DNA of 64,000 nt from Himantopus leucocephalus (Eukaryota; Chordata; Aves; Charadriiformes; Recurvirostridae). Under the pieces are notes generated by a model. It was not told the origin of the DNA. It saw only the letters and a program-made list of their open reading frames with translations, and ran no database searches. Positions 50,171-63,539 of this stretch are shown one piece after another. The DNA lies in the NCBI GenBank assembly GCA_003993805.1, contig RSEF01000004.1:18336086-18400085 (forward strand), in the 5' to 3' direction. The first letter of the stretch is position 1, and every line of letters begins with the position of its first letter. The translations under genes were made by a program, and so were the position numbers.

Positions 50171-51884
50171 TGTGATGTGTAAATTAATGCAAAAATTAAA
50201 GTAGCTGTGCTACATAGCTCTTACAGCCTTTCTGCTTTTACTGCAGATATTCTGAATCAATTCCGTCATAATACTGATGTTGTCTGAAAGTACCTATCAT
50301 TCATGGGAGAAATAATTCCTAGCTGCCAGAGATAGCCTCAATCCATGTACATGTATTCCCTCCAAAGAGTTACAAAACTGCAATATCGGGAAAGAAGAAG
50401 TCATGAATACAGATTTTAACAAAGTATTATATAGAAAACTTGACATCCGTGTTTGATTCTTTATAAATGACTTTATCTTCACCATGGTATGACAGCTTGG
50501 TTAACTAAGATACGGCTATATTGTTGTAGCTGGAGAGGATGTAAATGTACTTGGAGATCTACTTAAAGCAACTACCTCATTACTGATAACTCTGGCTGTG
50601 AAAGCATAACCTCTGCATTGACCTGGGCCTCTGAAGACCTCCCTCTTTGCAAAGCTTTGCTGCCATTGCTCTTCCTGTTCGCTGTAGCATCACTAGCTTG
50701 GACACATATAAAAGGGTTACAATCACTCTATTGTAGGCATAAGAAACCAGCCTGTGTGTCGTATGTTGAATTTATTCTTCCGTAACAGTGCCTCTGAAAG
50801 CAATCACATTAATAATTTTGGAGAAATGGTCAAATTAGTGTGTGTTTCTGCAAGAAGTTGTCAGGCGTGAACTTACCTCGCTTACTTAGGAGTGGTCGGT
50901 TAAGAATCAGATCTATATTTGCACAGACCGACAAGTATTTTACACTCATGTTGTAAGATGATTTTATTGGAAATATATGCCCCAAAATTTTTCCATTCAA
51001 ATTAATTTTTATGAGATAATGTATGAATTTGCAGATCTTCTATTTTACAAGCATTGGTATTTTTCCTCTGGGAAGCAGTACAGTCTTGTACTGCTTCAAA
51101 CTGCAGTATGAGGCTCGATGTCCATGTTTGTAGAAAATCACTTAAGCATCTACAGTAGTTTGTCAATATGCAGGGCAGCACTTAAATACTTGTTTACTTC
51201 TAGGCACCTTCTTTCCTGAATTGTCTAGGTCAGTATATTATGATTTAGTATATACTGCTTGCTTTATTGTGTTATTGAGCATAAAAGTGTTTCTAAAAAC
51301 ATATACTTGTGTACTGGTTTGTAAGGCTGAAGTTGAACTTTGCTTGTTGTACTAGAAATCATAGTTTTCTCATGTGACAAATCCAGTTTGTTAAAACTGA
51401 GTTTGTAATTGCACTGCTAAGTATATCTGTTTGGCTTCCCAGGAATTCATCCCTATATCTTTCTAGTGATTTAAATCCCACAGTTTTCCTGTACCACAAA
51501 TTGAATCTAAATGTTTGGCCTGGCAAGAAAAAGAGATTTTAAATATAGAACTGATTGAGCTCAGAATTCAAACAAAAGCAAGAAAGTTTGTAAAGCCGAG
51601 TGTAAAATTTCAGAGGTACGCCAGAGTTTGATTTGATTACAGTTCTAGTGCGTTATTTCCAGAAGGACACCGGCTTTCACGGTATGGGGCCTGGGAGTTG
51701 GAGAGTTCTTGATAATTCTTGGTAGATGCTCAGTCAATACCAGAAAAAAATCAGGTTCAGTTTTGGACTCTGAATTTGGCATGAATCCATAAAACCACGG
51801 ATGGAATTTGTTTTAAATCCATTCTTTTCTAACATTCCTCGTCAGAATCTTTAACAAAGTTTTTCTCATGTTTGGAATGTTAAA

Positions 51885-52010
51885 AGCAAACAAACAAAAA
51901 CCAAACCCCAAACAAAACAAACCAAAAACCACCCCAACAACCATCACCAAGAACAACAAAAAAAAACCCAAGCCAGAACAAAACCCAAAACCCAAACCCC
52001 CCACAGCACC
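51885..52010. repeat. A/C-rich low-complexity tract
   Basis: Irregular CAAA, CCAAA and CCCAAA units, the complement of the T/G-rich tract type seen at 2405. The frames across it encode K, P, N and T only because of composition. Confidence 0.85.
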
Positions 52011-52653
52011 CCTTTTCAAAGAGGACTGTTCTGCAAGGAGCGTGCTGTACCATGCTGCTGCTTAAGACTATTGCATACAAAAAATTCTACATATTAAAGC
52101 TAAAGGGGCATCCATAGTTGTATCCCTCGGTAGCGACATAATACTCTTCTCTAGCTACAGCTGAAATAGTGCCCTGTACTTAATGTGATGCACTAATGGA
52201 TTGCACAGTGAGGATAAAATCCATGAACTTCATCCACGAAAGGTGTGAGAATAGATGAGAAAACAGACACATAGTAACAGTCATGAATGAAGTGATAATG
52301 ACGAAGGGTGAGATTGCAATCAAACGAGCTCTAATGGTGGAATGTGAGAAGAAAATTGTTTCAGCATAAAAAAAAATTAATATAGGGAAGCTTATAACAG
52401 GAACAAGTGTAGAGGTATTGGTACTGATCTAGTTACTTTTGTGGAAAGAATCACCAATGCACATGTTTATGGAAACTGGAAGAATTTGTATTGGCTACTT
52501 AGGCATGGTAGGTTATATAAATTAGACTGGGTAGTCATCTGAATTTAGTAAATAGCTTCAGAGTAAGATGTGATTTATTGCTCAAAATACAGATATGTCT
52601 CAGCAATTTCTGTGAAGTTTGACTATTTCATTGATACTATTAACATTGAGGAT

Positions 52654-53072
52654 TTATTTTTATTAAATGTTTCAGTTGAAATCTAAGATTATGTAGGTAT
52701 TTATGGTTTTGCGTATATAGACAATCTGTATAAACCAGAACTCTACATACCACGAACTCAAAGGAAACATTTTCAGAGTTCTCAAATAGACCCTACAGAA
52801 CTGAATAGAACTGTTAGGATTTTGCGAAACGGTTTTTGTGTCAAAGCTTTGTTTGAAATTTGTCTTGCAAATTACAGAAAAAAAATATTTTAAAGACTGA
52901 AAATAATACCCAAATATAGAATACTTAACTGCTTCAATATTTTTGTATTCCTTACAATTCCTGAAATTGTATCTAAAATCTTGCTCTTCAGCGAGGCATG
53001 ATTTATTNTTATTTTTATTAAATGTTTCAGTTGAAATCTAAGATTATGTAGGTATTTATGGCATGATTTATT
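52654..53072. repeat. 53-bp dispersed duplication with an N junction (probable misassembly)
   Basis: Bases 53009-53061 repeat 52654-52706 exactly over 53 bases. The second copy starts directly after the N at 53008. The 12-mer GCATGATTTATT occurs on both sides of it (52996-53007 and 53061-53072), as expected if a 53-base piece had been wrongly inserted at a contig join. Confidence 0.8.
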
Positions 53073-56000
53073 GGTTGGTTTCACATGTCTTATAGACGGG
53101 GGGGACGGACACCAAACCCCTAACATTAAGTACAGAGTTAATCTACTGATTAAGCAATGATTTCTAAGTGTTATTCCTGAGGTCTAGTACTGACATCCCT
53201 CATGGAGCGTCCAGTGCAAGGTAAACTGTGTCTCTGGAGTTACTTGCATCAGAAACTTGTAGCTACCTGACAATTCCAGATTTAACAAATAACACCACAG
53301 ACTCTTTCAAGCTGCGCTGAGTTTTACTGGCCTAACAACTCAATGTGAGGAGATACAAAACTCTCCTGACAAAGTGTCATTGACTGCTGAAGAGTCAGTG
53401 CTAATTGCAAAATGTGTACATCTTAAAACGCATTCTCTTAGTCACTGGAATGTTCAAACTCCTGTTTATCTGAAGATATGTAAATCTGCAATATCTCATC
53501 CTGGCAAGAAGACCTTATGAAGTAAATTCCTGGCAGATCTAGTATCATATAGTTTGGAGATATTGGCAAACATAGTAAATTAATTCTTGGAAGAATTGGT
53601 AAACACAGTGTTTTGTGCTTGAAAAAGATGGCGTAGAACTGGCAGAAGTCGTCAGAAATGTTGTTCTTGGTAGGAAACTCATTGATGGACCCGGCTGCGA
53701 GGAAAAAAGTTCTCTTAGTTGTACCATACATAGATTGCATTTCTAGTTTATTTGTGACATGTTTACCTCATTAGAACTGTTTCTTTCTACGGTTTTCTCT
53801 GTTTGCACCAAAGTAAATATGCAAGGAGCTGTACTCTACAAATACTGGCAGTACAAAAAGCTTTATGGCTCTTAGGTTAATTATAGATTTGTAGAAAACA
53901 CTAGTTTAGAGGAATGAATTCCTGATAGGATAAGCATCTGGGATTGAGTCATTGGCATGATAAACTTTATTGATCGTTAACAATATGAGCATACGGCAGT
54001 AAATTTCTGATTAGACAAACGTGTGTTTCCTGGCAAGATAAATATATTGAACTGCATTATGGGCAAGGCAAACTGGAGTTGTTCCTAGCAGGAGGATCCA
54101 ACAGCAAATATTTTCTGGTAAATCTGTGTGAAAAAATCAGCATTACTAGTATTCTAGGAAATGATGCTTCAGAGCGCTTCGCAAAGAATTAACCTTTTGT
54201 GCTTTTAACCCAAGAAGTGAGGAAAACTTTTTTGTAGGACAAAAGCTGCAGATTGATAACATTGTACAGGTTTCGTGGAGAATGTAGATAAAATTATCTT
54301 CAGGAACAACAGGTAAACAGATCCAGCTAAATGTTCAGAATCTTCCTGGAATGAACTCCACTGGCTTCATGAAGAGGCCTGGGTCCCAACGTGAGAAAGC
54401 TGTGCTCTTCAGCCTGAGGCCACTTCTGGTTCAGCCTTGATTTATTTTTTTTAGCTTACTGCTGTTGCCATCCAGTTCTCCTTTCTGCCCCCTGTCATGT
54501 TCTAGCAATGGTGAGGCTACGTAGGCAATAAAAATGTTCCAGTGCTGAAAAGCACTTTCTTTCCCTAGAAAGGAAAAACTACATGTGGGGTGCAGAAACT
54601 GGTGGTCTGTTTTGCTGTGCTTTAAAGTTCAGCCCATTTAAGCTTTCCAGGAAGGAAGACTTAAATACATGTAACTCTTAACATCATACGACCAGTCAAA
54701 ACCAGTTTTACTTATCATCGTAGACATAAATTTAAGGCGTGCTGACAAGCACTGGTAGGAAATTGTCCTGTCAGGAAAATGTCATGGTGGTTTTTTGTCA
54801 TCTGTGAAGTAGCAAAAGCTTTTTACATAATAGCCATATTCTCCTCTGATTTCAGAATTATGTAAATCCATTCAGGGCAGCAGATCTGCTTTGTGTCTGA
54901 ACCGGGGCCGGGGAGGGTTGAATCTGGGCTCTATATAGCGTGTACTTTTTGTTTCAATTACTTGATTTTTAAATGATGTGTAAAGGTAAATAAGACAATC
55001 TTTATGAGCTTCTCCCCTTAATCTGTTATGTATAACGCTACAATAATGCTCTAGCGTAGCACAAGTTTGTGAGCCCTCCCAGAGGAAACTGATGCCAACA
55101 GAGTAGCTCTGATTTTTCATTGTTTTAATAGAGATTTGGAGCACTTATCTGGGTGAATTTAGGACACTGTTCTTAAACTTCCACAAATAGCAGTTAATGA
55201 GGGGAACAATTTTATGAGGGAGCATCCCCAGACTCTTGTTGATGTTAAGGTCGGGCTCAAGTACTATCAGTGCTAAGCTGGTGGTCGACGGATTAGGGTA
55301 GAACAGTTCAATAGAGCTCTACCTGCTAGTTGTATATTTTGGAGCCTTTGCCAGTACTATTAATGTGATAAAGACTATCAAAATAAAGAATATTATAATG
55401 GCTATTTATTGACATGTAAGCAGGACATGGTAAAATGCATTTTTTTACGATTGCAGCTGGAAAGGCGATTATTAATACTGAAAAGGGCAAGGAAAAATAT
55501 AAAATGAAAAGAAAAAGTCACTCTTAAAAGAACTACTGCTATGCAGGCTTTTAGAAATGTGGTAGTTTTGAACTCTTGAGCTGGATAGGTATTTACTACT
55601 TTTGTTCCCGGTGTTTTCTTTATGATGGGATTTGTGGGTTAATGAAGGATGGGATTTTTTTTAACCTTTAAGCTGCGTAGTTTTCTTAGGGTTGTGTATT
55701 GAGTTGTTGTGGAAAGCGATGTAGCACAGTGGAATGAAGTTCTGGAAGAGAAAGGTAGGAACAGGCTGATTACAAAGGAAACCAATTATTTTTGCAAACG
55801 TTTTTCTTGAAATTCTGTAATGTAAAGAAGAAAATACAAAAATAACATAGATGACTTCTGGTAACATACCATTACTAGATAGGGCTTGTATCAAAACTGT
55901 TGAGGTATTTTGTATTATTAGAATCGTTTTTCACTTGCTTGCAAATGCTGGACATTTAAATTTTAGACTTTTAATGTTGTCTACAACAATATTTTGCTAA

Positions 56001-59000
56001 TTTTAGAACATCTTCTGAGAACTTTAAATTAAGTGTATTTTGTACCTGCATGCTTTAGAGCAGGGACTTGAAGCGTAGTGAAGAAGTGATGTCTGCGTAA
56101 GGGCACACAATAGTTCCCTTGTGCTGTCTCATGAAAGGGACTCAGCTTTCAGTAGAGGGTGATTTAAAGGTCCTTCAGATTTCTGGGCTGTATACTAGCG
56201 GAAGGAAGCGATAGCTAATAAGCTCCATCTCCTGCTGCTGTATGTTACACCATCTGGTCTGAGTGTTTATGAGCTTCGTGTTGTCCAAAAAAAATTACAT
56301 ATAAGGCAGAGTAAAAGACTTCACACTCCTAAAGCTTTAGTGCATTGTCTCCTCCTGTATTCCCTTGCAGAAATAGGGATTCCTGGTGTGCTGTGCTGTG
56401 CTTTGTTTGGCTAGTTGTGTTCTAATCACGGCGATGTTACTGTCTCCCAGAGAAAAACGGGGCGATGAGCAGTTTCCTGTGGCTTCCTGGACTGCAGCCT
56501 TCTCCGCTACGTGGGGAGTATCTGCACACTCATGAGGAAAGGAAAAGCTGCACTTAGATTCAGACCCCCTCTGGATATTCTTTCTTGATTTGCCAAGTAA
56601 TTGGAAATTTTTCTCCTTGGAATAACTGGGGTGAAGAAACTGTATGTTTGTGGCTTCATTTAAAATCTAACAGAGGGGATACTTTTCCTTCCCCTCATCA
56701 AATCAAAAATACATGAGCAAACTGAATGTGCAAAGAGACTCGTTTTCCCACAAGGCTGCAGCGGGTGCCCCCTCCCTAGATCACAACTGTTACAAAAGCT
56801 TGTAACCTGCTGTCACCATTCCCGTAATGCTGCTTCCAATCTTATAATATCTGCCATCATTTCAGTGGAAAAAAATGCCTTGTATGATCAAAAATAGTTT
56901 CATTCTCATAAGTAATTCTTTTGATTTAAAAAGTGAATATCCGAGAGAGGGGAAAAGTGAGAAGAAAAAAAAAAACCTACTGAGAAAGGAAATAACTAGA
57001 GAAAGATCACAGTGCATTTCCAATCCCCTGCTAACAAATCTCCTCTAAGGAATAAAAAAAGCATTCTCCAAATGTTACACAAGCTTAACAATCCATTTGT
57101 CAGTGTACAAATACAAATGACAATCCTAATTTCCATTCTCTTCTCTGAATCGCCCATTTTCCATGGTGTAAAATGCCAGAAATCATAGGAATAAAAATCA
57201 GAAGGGGAGAGTAACTCAGCCAGTGTAACAGAAACCAAGATACAGCAATCCTTACAGTAACCTGTGCCCATTACTAATGGAATATCTACAGCAGAAGCTT
57301 AAACTTTTGAGTTAATGTTTCAGAATTCCGTTTATCGAAGCCTGAAATTGTATCTGTAAAATGCTCTTGCTATAATAATAGACCCTCTTCCTATAACACT
57401 TAAAAGTGCCCAAGATCTGTCGTAAGTTAAAACCAAGATATGAACAAACATCAAGACAGAGTGACGAAGCGAGGATTACAGAGCATGGGAACCAGTGACC
57501 AGCTCTGCCTTGTCCTACAAGCCATTTTAGTATCTGTACTCTTGCTGTGGCTTTCACGTCACTCTTCTTGAAACAAAGAAGAGCTGTCTTATTTTCTGGA
57601 ACAAGAAATCTGGTTTGCTTATCTTCATTTATAGAGCAGATGCTGAAACAAAATAACATTTCTTCCCAGGGTTTCTCAATTATGTATCTGTCAGAAGATT
57701 TTTGTACCTCTCAAACTAAAGAACTGTCAAGAAGTCGCTCAGTGAGTCGATGACATTGCTGCCTGTCTGGCTAAGCAGCAGGGTGGGTGTATCCTAACTC
57801 ATTTAGAGCTTGAATTAGTTTTTCTTTTGAGAATGAGAATTAAATACTTGTGAGCTTAGTTCAGTGGGTATTTATGTGAAATAAATTGTGAATGTGATTT
57901 AAAGTCTCGGGTTCTCCTTTCAAAGTTTCTGTTTTATTGGAAGCTGCTCAAAAATCAGTTCACTGTCACCCATTAGGAGTGCTTTGCAAGTGGATGAAGT
58001 ATCTTTAGCTCAGTTGGAAAAAACAGCATGGAAGGGATAAGGTAATGTTCAACACCAGCAGATTGATTCTCTCACCGCCACCACCGCCCCCCAAGCACCA
58101 GCTCTATAACAGAACAGTGAGTACTGAGTACGGTTGATGTAGTCACTTCCAGCTGTAACCTCTGGAAAAATAGTCTGAGGACCTAGAAAAGTCACGTGTC
58201 AGAATATAAATGGTTGCTGTGAAAATCACCAAGAGATTATGAAGCCAGCGAATTCAAATGATAATATTAGCACGGTGACTAATGAGACATAAATGTTAAG
58301 TTTTGTAAAATTTTTGAAAGATTAACTATTCTTTATTCAGTATTAATGTACTGGAATTCATAAGTGCTACAGAAGTTGCATCTGTAAAAATGAACATTAG
58401 CAACTGGACTGCCTTAAATACTGGGCTCAGAAATAGCCTATCACAGAAGTCCTAGTCTTTTTTTCTGCTAAATGGAAACGGTAGTATCTGGAAAGTTAGA
58501 TTCAGTGTTGCCACCGACTTCATTGATGTAAGGTGCTTCGCTTCACACATGATTTTTGGACTGCCAAGAAAATCCCAGTTGTGAGCCAGGACTGTTACCC
58601 GGCTTCACAGGCACTGGAGAGCTGTAGAGGAAGCTGTTAGTAGCTGAAGAGAAGCAGCAGCAGGTTATGCTGCCCGTGGCCCCTGGAAGTGGGACAAGTC
58701 TGTCTTTGAGACTGAAGTGCCAAAAATGCCCTTCCTGCATACCTGGGAGTGGAGAAGAATCTGGACCTCCCTGCAGTTAGCGCGGTCCTGACACAGAAGT
58801 GTAGGTTTTCCTTGCAAAGAAACTAAATGGGAGGTGCAGTATTTCATGGTTCGGATATTGTTTATATCACTTTACTAGTAAGGGATTTTTCCTGGAAATA
58901 AAATAATAGAAAACAAATAATAAAGAAGAGTGAATCGACTTTAAAAACCTAGAGATGCTCAAGGTTATTCCACTCTTCTATAGAAGGCATTTCTCAACAT

Positions 59001-59311
59001 CACAAAGCATGTGTGATGGGACCACGTGAACTTGCTCCGGCTTCCTCTTTGACAAGCAGCAAGGCAATGGAAGTGGCCTGCTAGAATGGGCGGAATGTAA
59101 TCAATCCTTACAAAAACATGTAGTGGTTGCTGTTAGGAGGCTGCCATAGAAGGAAAAATTAGTGTGATCTTAAACATTGAGAAAAATTCATTGCAGATTC
59201 ATGAACTGTTCTGAAAAACTTTTGTTAATAAAGTTGATTTTTTGTTAAGCTGAGGTGAATCTATTCTTATTTTTCTCTGTTTTTTAAATTCATTTGAATT
59301 TTAGTTCTCCC

Positions 59312-59470
59312 ACTGAGGGGGAGGATGACCTCTCTCGACCTGCTGGCCACACTCGTCTTGATGCCCCCCAGGATGCCATTGGCCTTCTTGGCCGCCAGGG
59401 CACATTGCTGGCTCGCGGTCATCCTGTTGTCCACCAGGACTCCTGTGTTCCTTTCCACAGTCGGCCCCAG
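59312..59470 (-). mobile_element. CR1 LINE ORF2 fragment
   Basis: On the minus strand this encodes GVLVDNRMTASQQCALAAKK, then [19 protein letters not shown], and then ILPL. These are the conserved CR1 ORF2 phrases near the end of the reverse transcriptase (consensus roughly [41 protein letters not shown], shown here only in part). The flanks are unrelated, so this is an internal fragment truncated at both ends. Confidence 0.88.
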
Positions 59471-60320
59471 AGGTATTCCCCTGTGCTGCTTGGAAAAGGT
59501 GTCAGTAGTTTCCTCTCGCTGAGGTTCCTTTTCTCATCGTGTACTTGGGGACGGATTACAAAATTCGTTTTTCTTTGACTCTCTGGAAGGAAGTACAGAA
59601 TTCATGAAGAGAAGGGCCTGGTATGTAAAAATCCTTGTATTTCAATTGAGAAAGGAAAAAAGGAAATTATTTGCCTGTTCTTACTGGATAAGCCTTCATT
59701 CATGTGCGCATATCTTGGACGACCATCTTGTCTGTTACCTGTTGTAAAAATAATGATGAACACACAGTACCTATCTGCACTGACAGCACTCCTCCTCCCA
59801 CTGTGACTGCCATCACATAAAGTGTATCTTTGTTCCTTTAAATGTATTTCTCTTCTCCTCCTGTGTATCTAACTTTCCTGACTCAGTTCTATATTCAGTA
59901 ATATTTGGGTGCGTTCTAGGGAAAAAAGTAAAATGAGCAAGAGAGTAATAAATTTACTGGAGTATTTGTTTGTGTGATCTTACTGAGCACAACACAGTTT
60001 AATGGCAAAACACACTCCCCCTGTGTTTGTGACAAAGGACAAAACCTAACCAGTTAGCACGGGCACAACTTCCAGCGTTAGACTACTTCTACAGGTAAAG
60101 CTAAAACTGAAAATACTAACTTAGGCATCTTTATTCGGGAATGCGTTATGGCAAGACCGTATTTTGACATGCTGTTTGATAGTTTTTGTTGCTTCCTCAA
60201 CATTTAAACTTAGCTTGAAGAATTTTCTAAGATATTTTGGGGGTTTTATTGATCTTAAAAATTCCTTTCCCAATGACTAAATTCCTTAATAAATTGATGC
60301 ATTAATTTTTATGGGTTTGG
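59471..60320 (+). other. TENM1: TENM1 intron
   Basis: No feature is recognised in this stretch. Confidence 0.6.
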
Positions 60321-60635
60321 GTTTTTTAGTCTTAAGAGAAACTATCTGACTTGCAGTTTTGTATTTTGCTTTGGTCTTTGGATTAAGAGTATTTCTTTTC
60401 CGTATATTTTTTCTACAAAGATACAGGAGAAAATTAATTTTGTATTTCTGCTTATGGATAGAAATATGAAAAACACGNGTTTTTTAGTCTTAAGAGAAAC
60501 TATCTGACTTGCAGTTTTGTATTTTGCTTTGGTCTTTGGATTAAGAGTATTTCTTTTCCGTATATTTTTTTCTACAAAGATACAGGAGAAAATTCATTTT
60601 GTATTTCTGCTTATGGATAGAAATATGAAAAACAC
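60321..60635. repeat. About 156-bp near-identical tandem duplication around a single N
   Basis: 60321-60476 and 60479-60635 match apart from one extra T in a T run and one A/C difference, with G and N at 60477-60478 between them. This is the longest of the single-N duplications and almost certainly an unmerged contig overlap. The 61-codon frame at 60517-60702 exists partly because of it. Confidence 0.88.
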
Positions 60636-63365
60636 AGGTTTGTTTTTAATACTAATTCTGTATGCAGTCAGTCCTTTGACTTCACTAGTCATACTACTGT
60701 AAATCAGAAAATAGTTTTTTGGTGTTTAACAACAAAAAAGTACATTACAAATTACATATTGTAGCATGTGTCAATACATAACCTGGAGTAGTGTTGTGTC
60801 AGAAGCCTGTAACTAGTGGGTTTGGAAAGGAAATATTTGTAGGTTTTATTGGTTGGTTTGGTTTGCATACCGATTCTCAAAGCATTAATCAAACTGTTGA
60901 TTCTAGGGATACAATTCTTCCTGGTATCAGTGAGAATTACACTTATAGGTGTGACAGGAGTTTAAGCTGATATTGTAGTAGTGATTACTTAATGTTTGCA
61001 ATTAATTGTTGGCCATTGATCTGTAGAGTTTAGGTGTCCGGGGAGAAGGATGCTAACAGTTTGCTTTTATTCTATGCTTAGAAAACAAATCTGCTTTCAG
61101 ACAACTAAAAAAAAATATTTACTGAATTATTTGTCTATTTTTATGTCCTAACTGCTGGATCAGACTTCTGAAGATCTCACTGACACATGTTTTTGAAGTA
61201 TCTCTTGGCTCCTCCCCACGCTTTTACTACTTTAATGGTACTATCCAGTATTAAAGTTTGGCTTGCTTCCCAGGGGTGGCACAGGGACAGGAGATCAGTG
61301 GTGGCTCTGGTCAGGGAGCTGGATCACACCTGCCTTCCGTATGACTTTAGAGCAGTCACACAGATGGTGGTACATCATGTGTACCTTTACCACTGCCTTC
61401 ACCGCAGGATAGGTTTAGTTACTGTTACTCACTTAAATACTGCTGGCTTGCAGTTAAGGGTTGTCATAGCTTCACTCCAGGCTCTTTTGGAGCCAGAAGA
61501 TACAGGTAGTGTTTCCTTTTTCCTTCGTTGTCCTCTCAGACTCCTCTTCTCAAGTCTCTGTTACCCCATGTAGCCGTTCAATTCATTTTTGGTCACGAAA
61601 AAAAAATTCCTTCAAAATAGCCCAGTCTGCTTTCTTTTAAAAAACATTTGAGAACTTCTGGCACGCAAACATTTTCTTTTCATTTGGGTTTTTTTTTTCC
61701 CCCCAGTCTGATAACATCTATTTAAAAAGAAAAAATAGAGAAAAGTTCCTAAATAAGGTTAACTTCTCCTACTTCAGTCCTACTGTGGTGGCCATTGTGG
61801 TTTTGGGTTGATTGCCCAGGTGTTCACTTCAGCTAGCCAGAGGCTTGTACTACTAGCAAAGAGACTAGCAGAGACAGACCGTACCTTTGGAAATGGCTGC
61901 GTCTGAAAATTTCCATTACTCTAAGCAGGCAAGATGTTCTCTGACAGGAGAAGATTTTGGAGTTGTGGAGAAAAGGAAGGAGTGGTGTTGGGTGTCTCAG
62001 TGCTATTTACTTCTTGCAGAAATAATAGCAGTAATGTATTTATTGGAGTAGGGCTGAGCAGACCTTCAGGGATATAAAAGCTTTTTAGCTAATTTTCAGC
62101 TTTGTATTTAGAAACTAACACAGGGGATAGGTCTGCCTACTGCAGGCTGTTTCTCCAGTCCATGAATTCCTGGCACCCATCTGTGTGTCATACAGCTGCA
62201 CTAGACCTCAGTACAAAGTGAGCCGTGTCTGCTCTGGCCAACTTCTCCCTAATATTATTCCTGCTCTCCAGCAAAGTATTATTCTGCCTTGAATTCACCC
62301 ATGTGATGAATATTCATCTCACAGATAATTATCGTCATCCCTGAGCAGCTTCACTCAAATAAACTGAACTTCTCACACCACCAATCATTTCTGTCACTGT
62401 TTTGGCAGCATGAAGCTTATGGTTCCTCATGCTTTAATAATGCTCCATCATCTGTGGTATCAGATTTGGGTCAAATGACCATGATGAGGGTTAGAAAACT
62501 CTTCCTTTGTACAATGCTAGATGTTTTAGGAAAAAGAAAAGAGAGGCACCTGGCACTCATCTTTCCATGTGCTGCCTTAAGTCCCACACCTGGATGTGAA
62601 GTAGCAGCACGGTGAACATAGACAAGGTGGTGCTTTGCTGTAACTTGGTGCTCCACTTTAGATACCTATTGTGATCAATTGAATGTTAAGATACTACATT
62701 TCTATATTTTCAAGTTTTTTTCAAGTTTTTCTCAAGGATTTTAGTTACTAAAAGAAATCTCAGTCCTTAAATTGGCTATGGTAATAGATTTATCTAGACT
62801 GTTGATTGAGTGGAATACTGTTGTTAGTAAGTACCTATATATCAGTTTGATTTTGTGATCTTTTTAGAAGAATTATATGCATGAAATATATTTTTAGTGG
62901 CTAATAAGTTCTACTAAAGGAGAAGTAAGGAGCGTAAAGGCTATTTTCTTTCTTTTGTGTAACTATTATTGTTAAAATCAATAAAACTGCTAAATAAAAA
63001 GTAGCTGCAATAACAGCGGTAAGAGATCAGTCAGTGAAAAGTTCGGTAGCAGATTCTTTGCAAGCAGAGTATTTATTGACTTGGTGTCTTTAGCAACATT
63101 CAACACAATTTTACAGTGTTAGTATCATTATTTTGTAAAAATTAGCCTCAAAACATGCTTAACAACTCTGCCTGTTATAATTTCAGCAGACTAGTCTAAA
63201 CAGGAAGACAACTGTATTAAACAGGAAAATACTGACTTGTGAAATTTTCTGGCCGGTATCTCTTAAGCTTTTCAATAACAGTGCATCAACAGTCTGCTTC
63301 TCATTCAGTGTTTTGTTGTCTGTCCTGGTGTCCATCCATCCATTCATTCCTTGCTCGTTATACAT
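60636..63365 (+). other. TENM1: TENM1 intron
   Basis: No exon is recognised. A 128-codon frame at 61187-61573 has no family resemblance. A 14-base perfect palindrome, GATGAATATTCATC, lies at 62305-62318. Confidence 0.6.
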
Positions 63366-63439
63366 TCACAGAATGACAGAATGGTCAGGGTTGGAGGGGA
63401 CCTCTGGAGATCATCTGGTCCAACCCCCCTGCCAGAGCA
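63366..63439 (-). mobile_element. CR1 LINE 3' end, cut by a gap
   Basis: TCACAGAATGACAGAATGG, then GGTTGGAGGGGACCTCTGG, then TCATCTGGTCCAACCCCCC, the reverse complement of a CR1 3' terminus. It runs into the N run at 63440. Confidence 0.9.
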
Positions 63440-63539
63440 NNNNNNNNNNNNNNNNNNNNNNNNNNNNNNNNNNNNNNNNNNNNNNNNNNNNNNNNNNNNN
63501 NNNNNNNNNNNNNNNNNNNNNNNNNNNNNNNNNNNNNNN
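63440..63539. other. 100-base assembly gap
   Basis: Exactly 100 N. The left edge is inside CR1 and the right edge is plain AT-rich intron. Confidence 0.95.

Larger units (their letters stand above)
50171..59311 (+). other. TENM1: TENM1 intron
   Basis: No exon is recognised. It contains an A/C-rich low-complexity tract at 51885-52010, a misassembled insert after the N at 53008 and a G-rich cluster at 54904-54928. The stretch at about 56760-57300 is repeat-free and fairly even in composition, and might be a conserved non-coding element, but this cannot be judged from one sequence. Confidence 0.6.

Noticed and set aside
51813..52080. K/P/N-rich (+) and F/G/L-rich (-) frames
   Set aside because: Translations of an A/C-rich low-complexity tract.
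57312..57659. 115-codon minus-strand frame in the TENM1 intron
   Set aside because: No recognised family. Could be a chance frame in a conserved non-coding stretch.
60517..60702. 61-codon + strand frame
   Set aside because: Largely lies in the falsely duplicated segment and has a random hydrophobic composition.
61187..61573. 128-codon + strand frame
   Set aside because: No motif or splice support. The translation resembles no known family.
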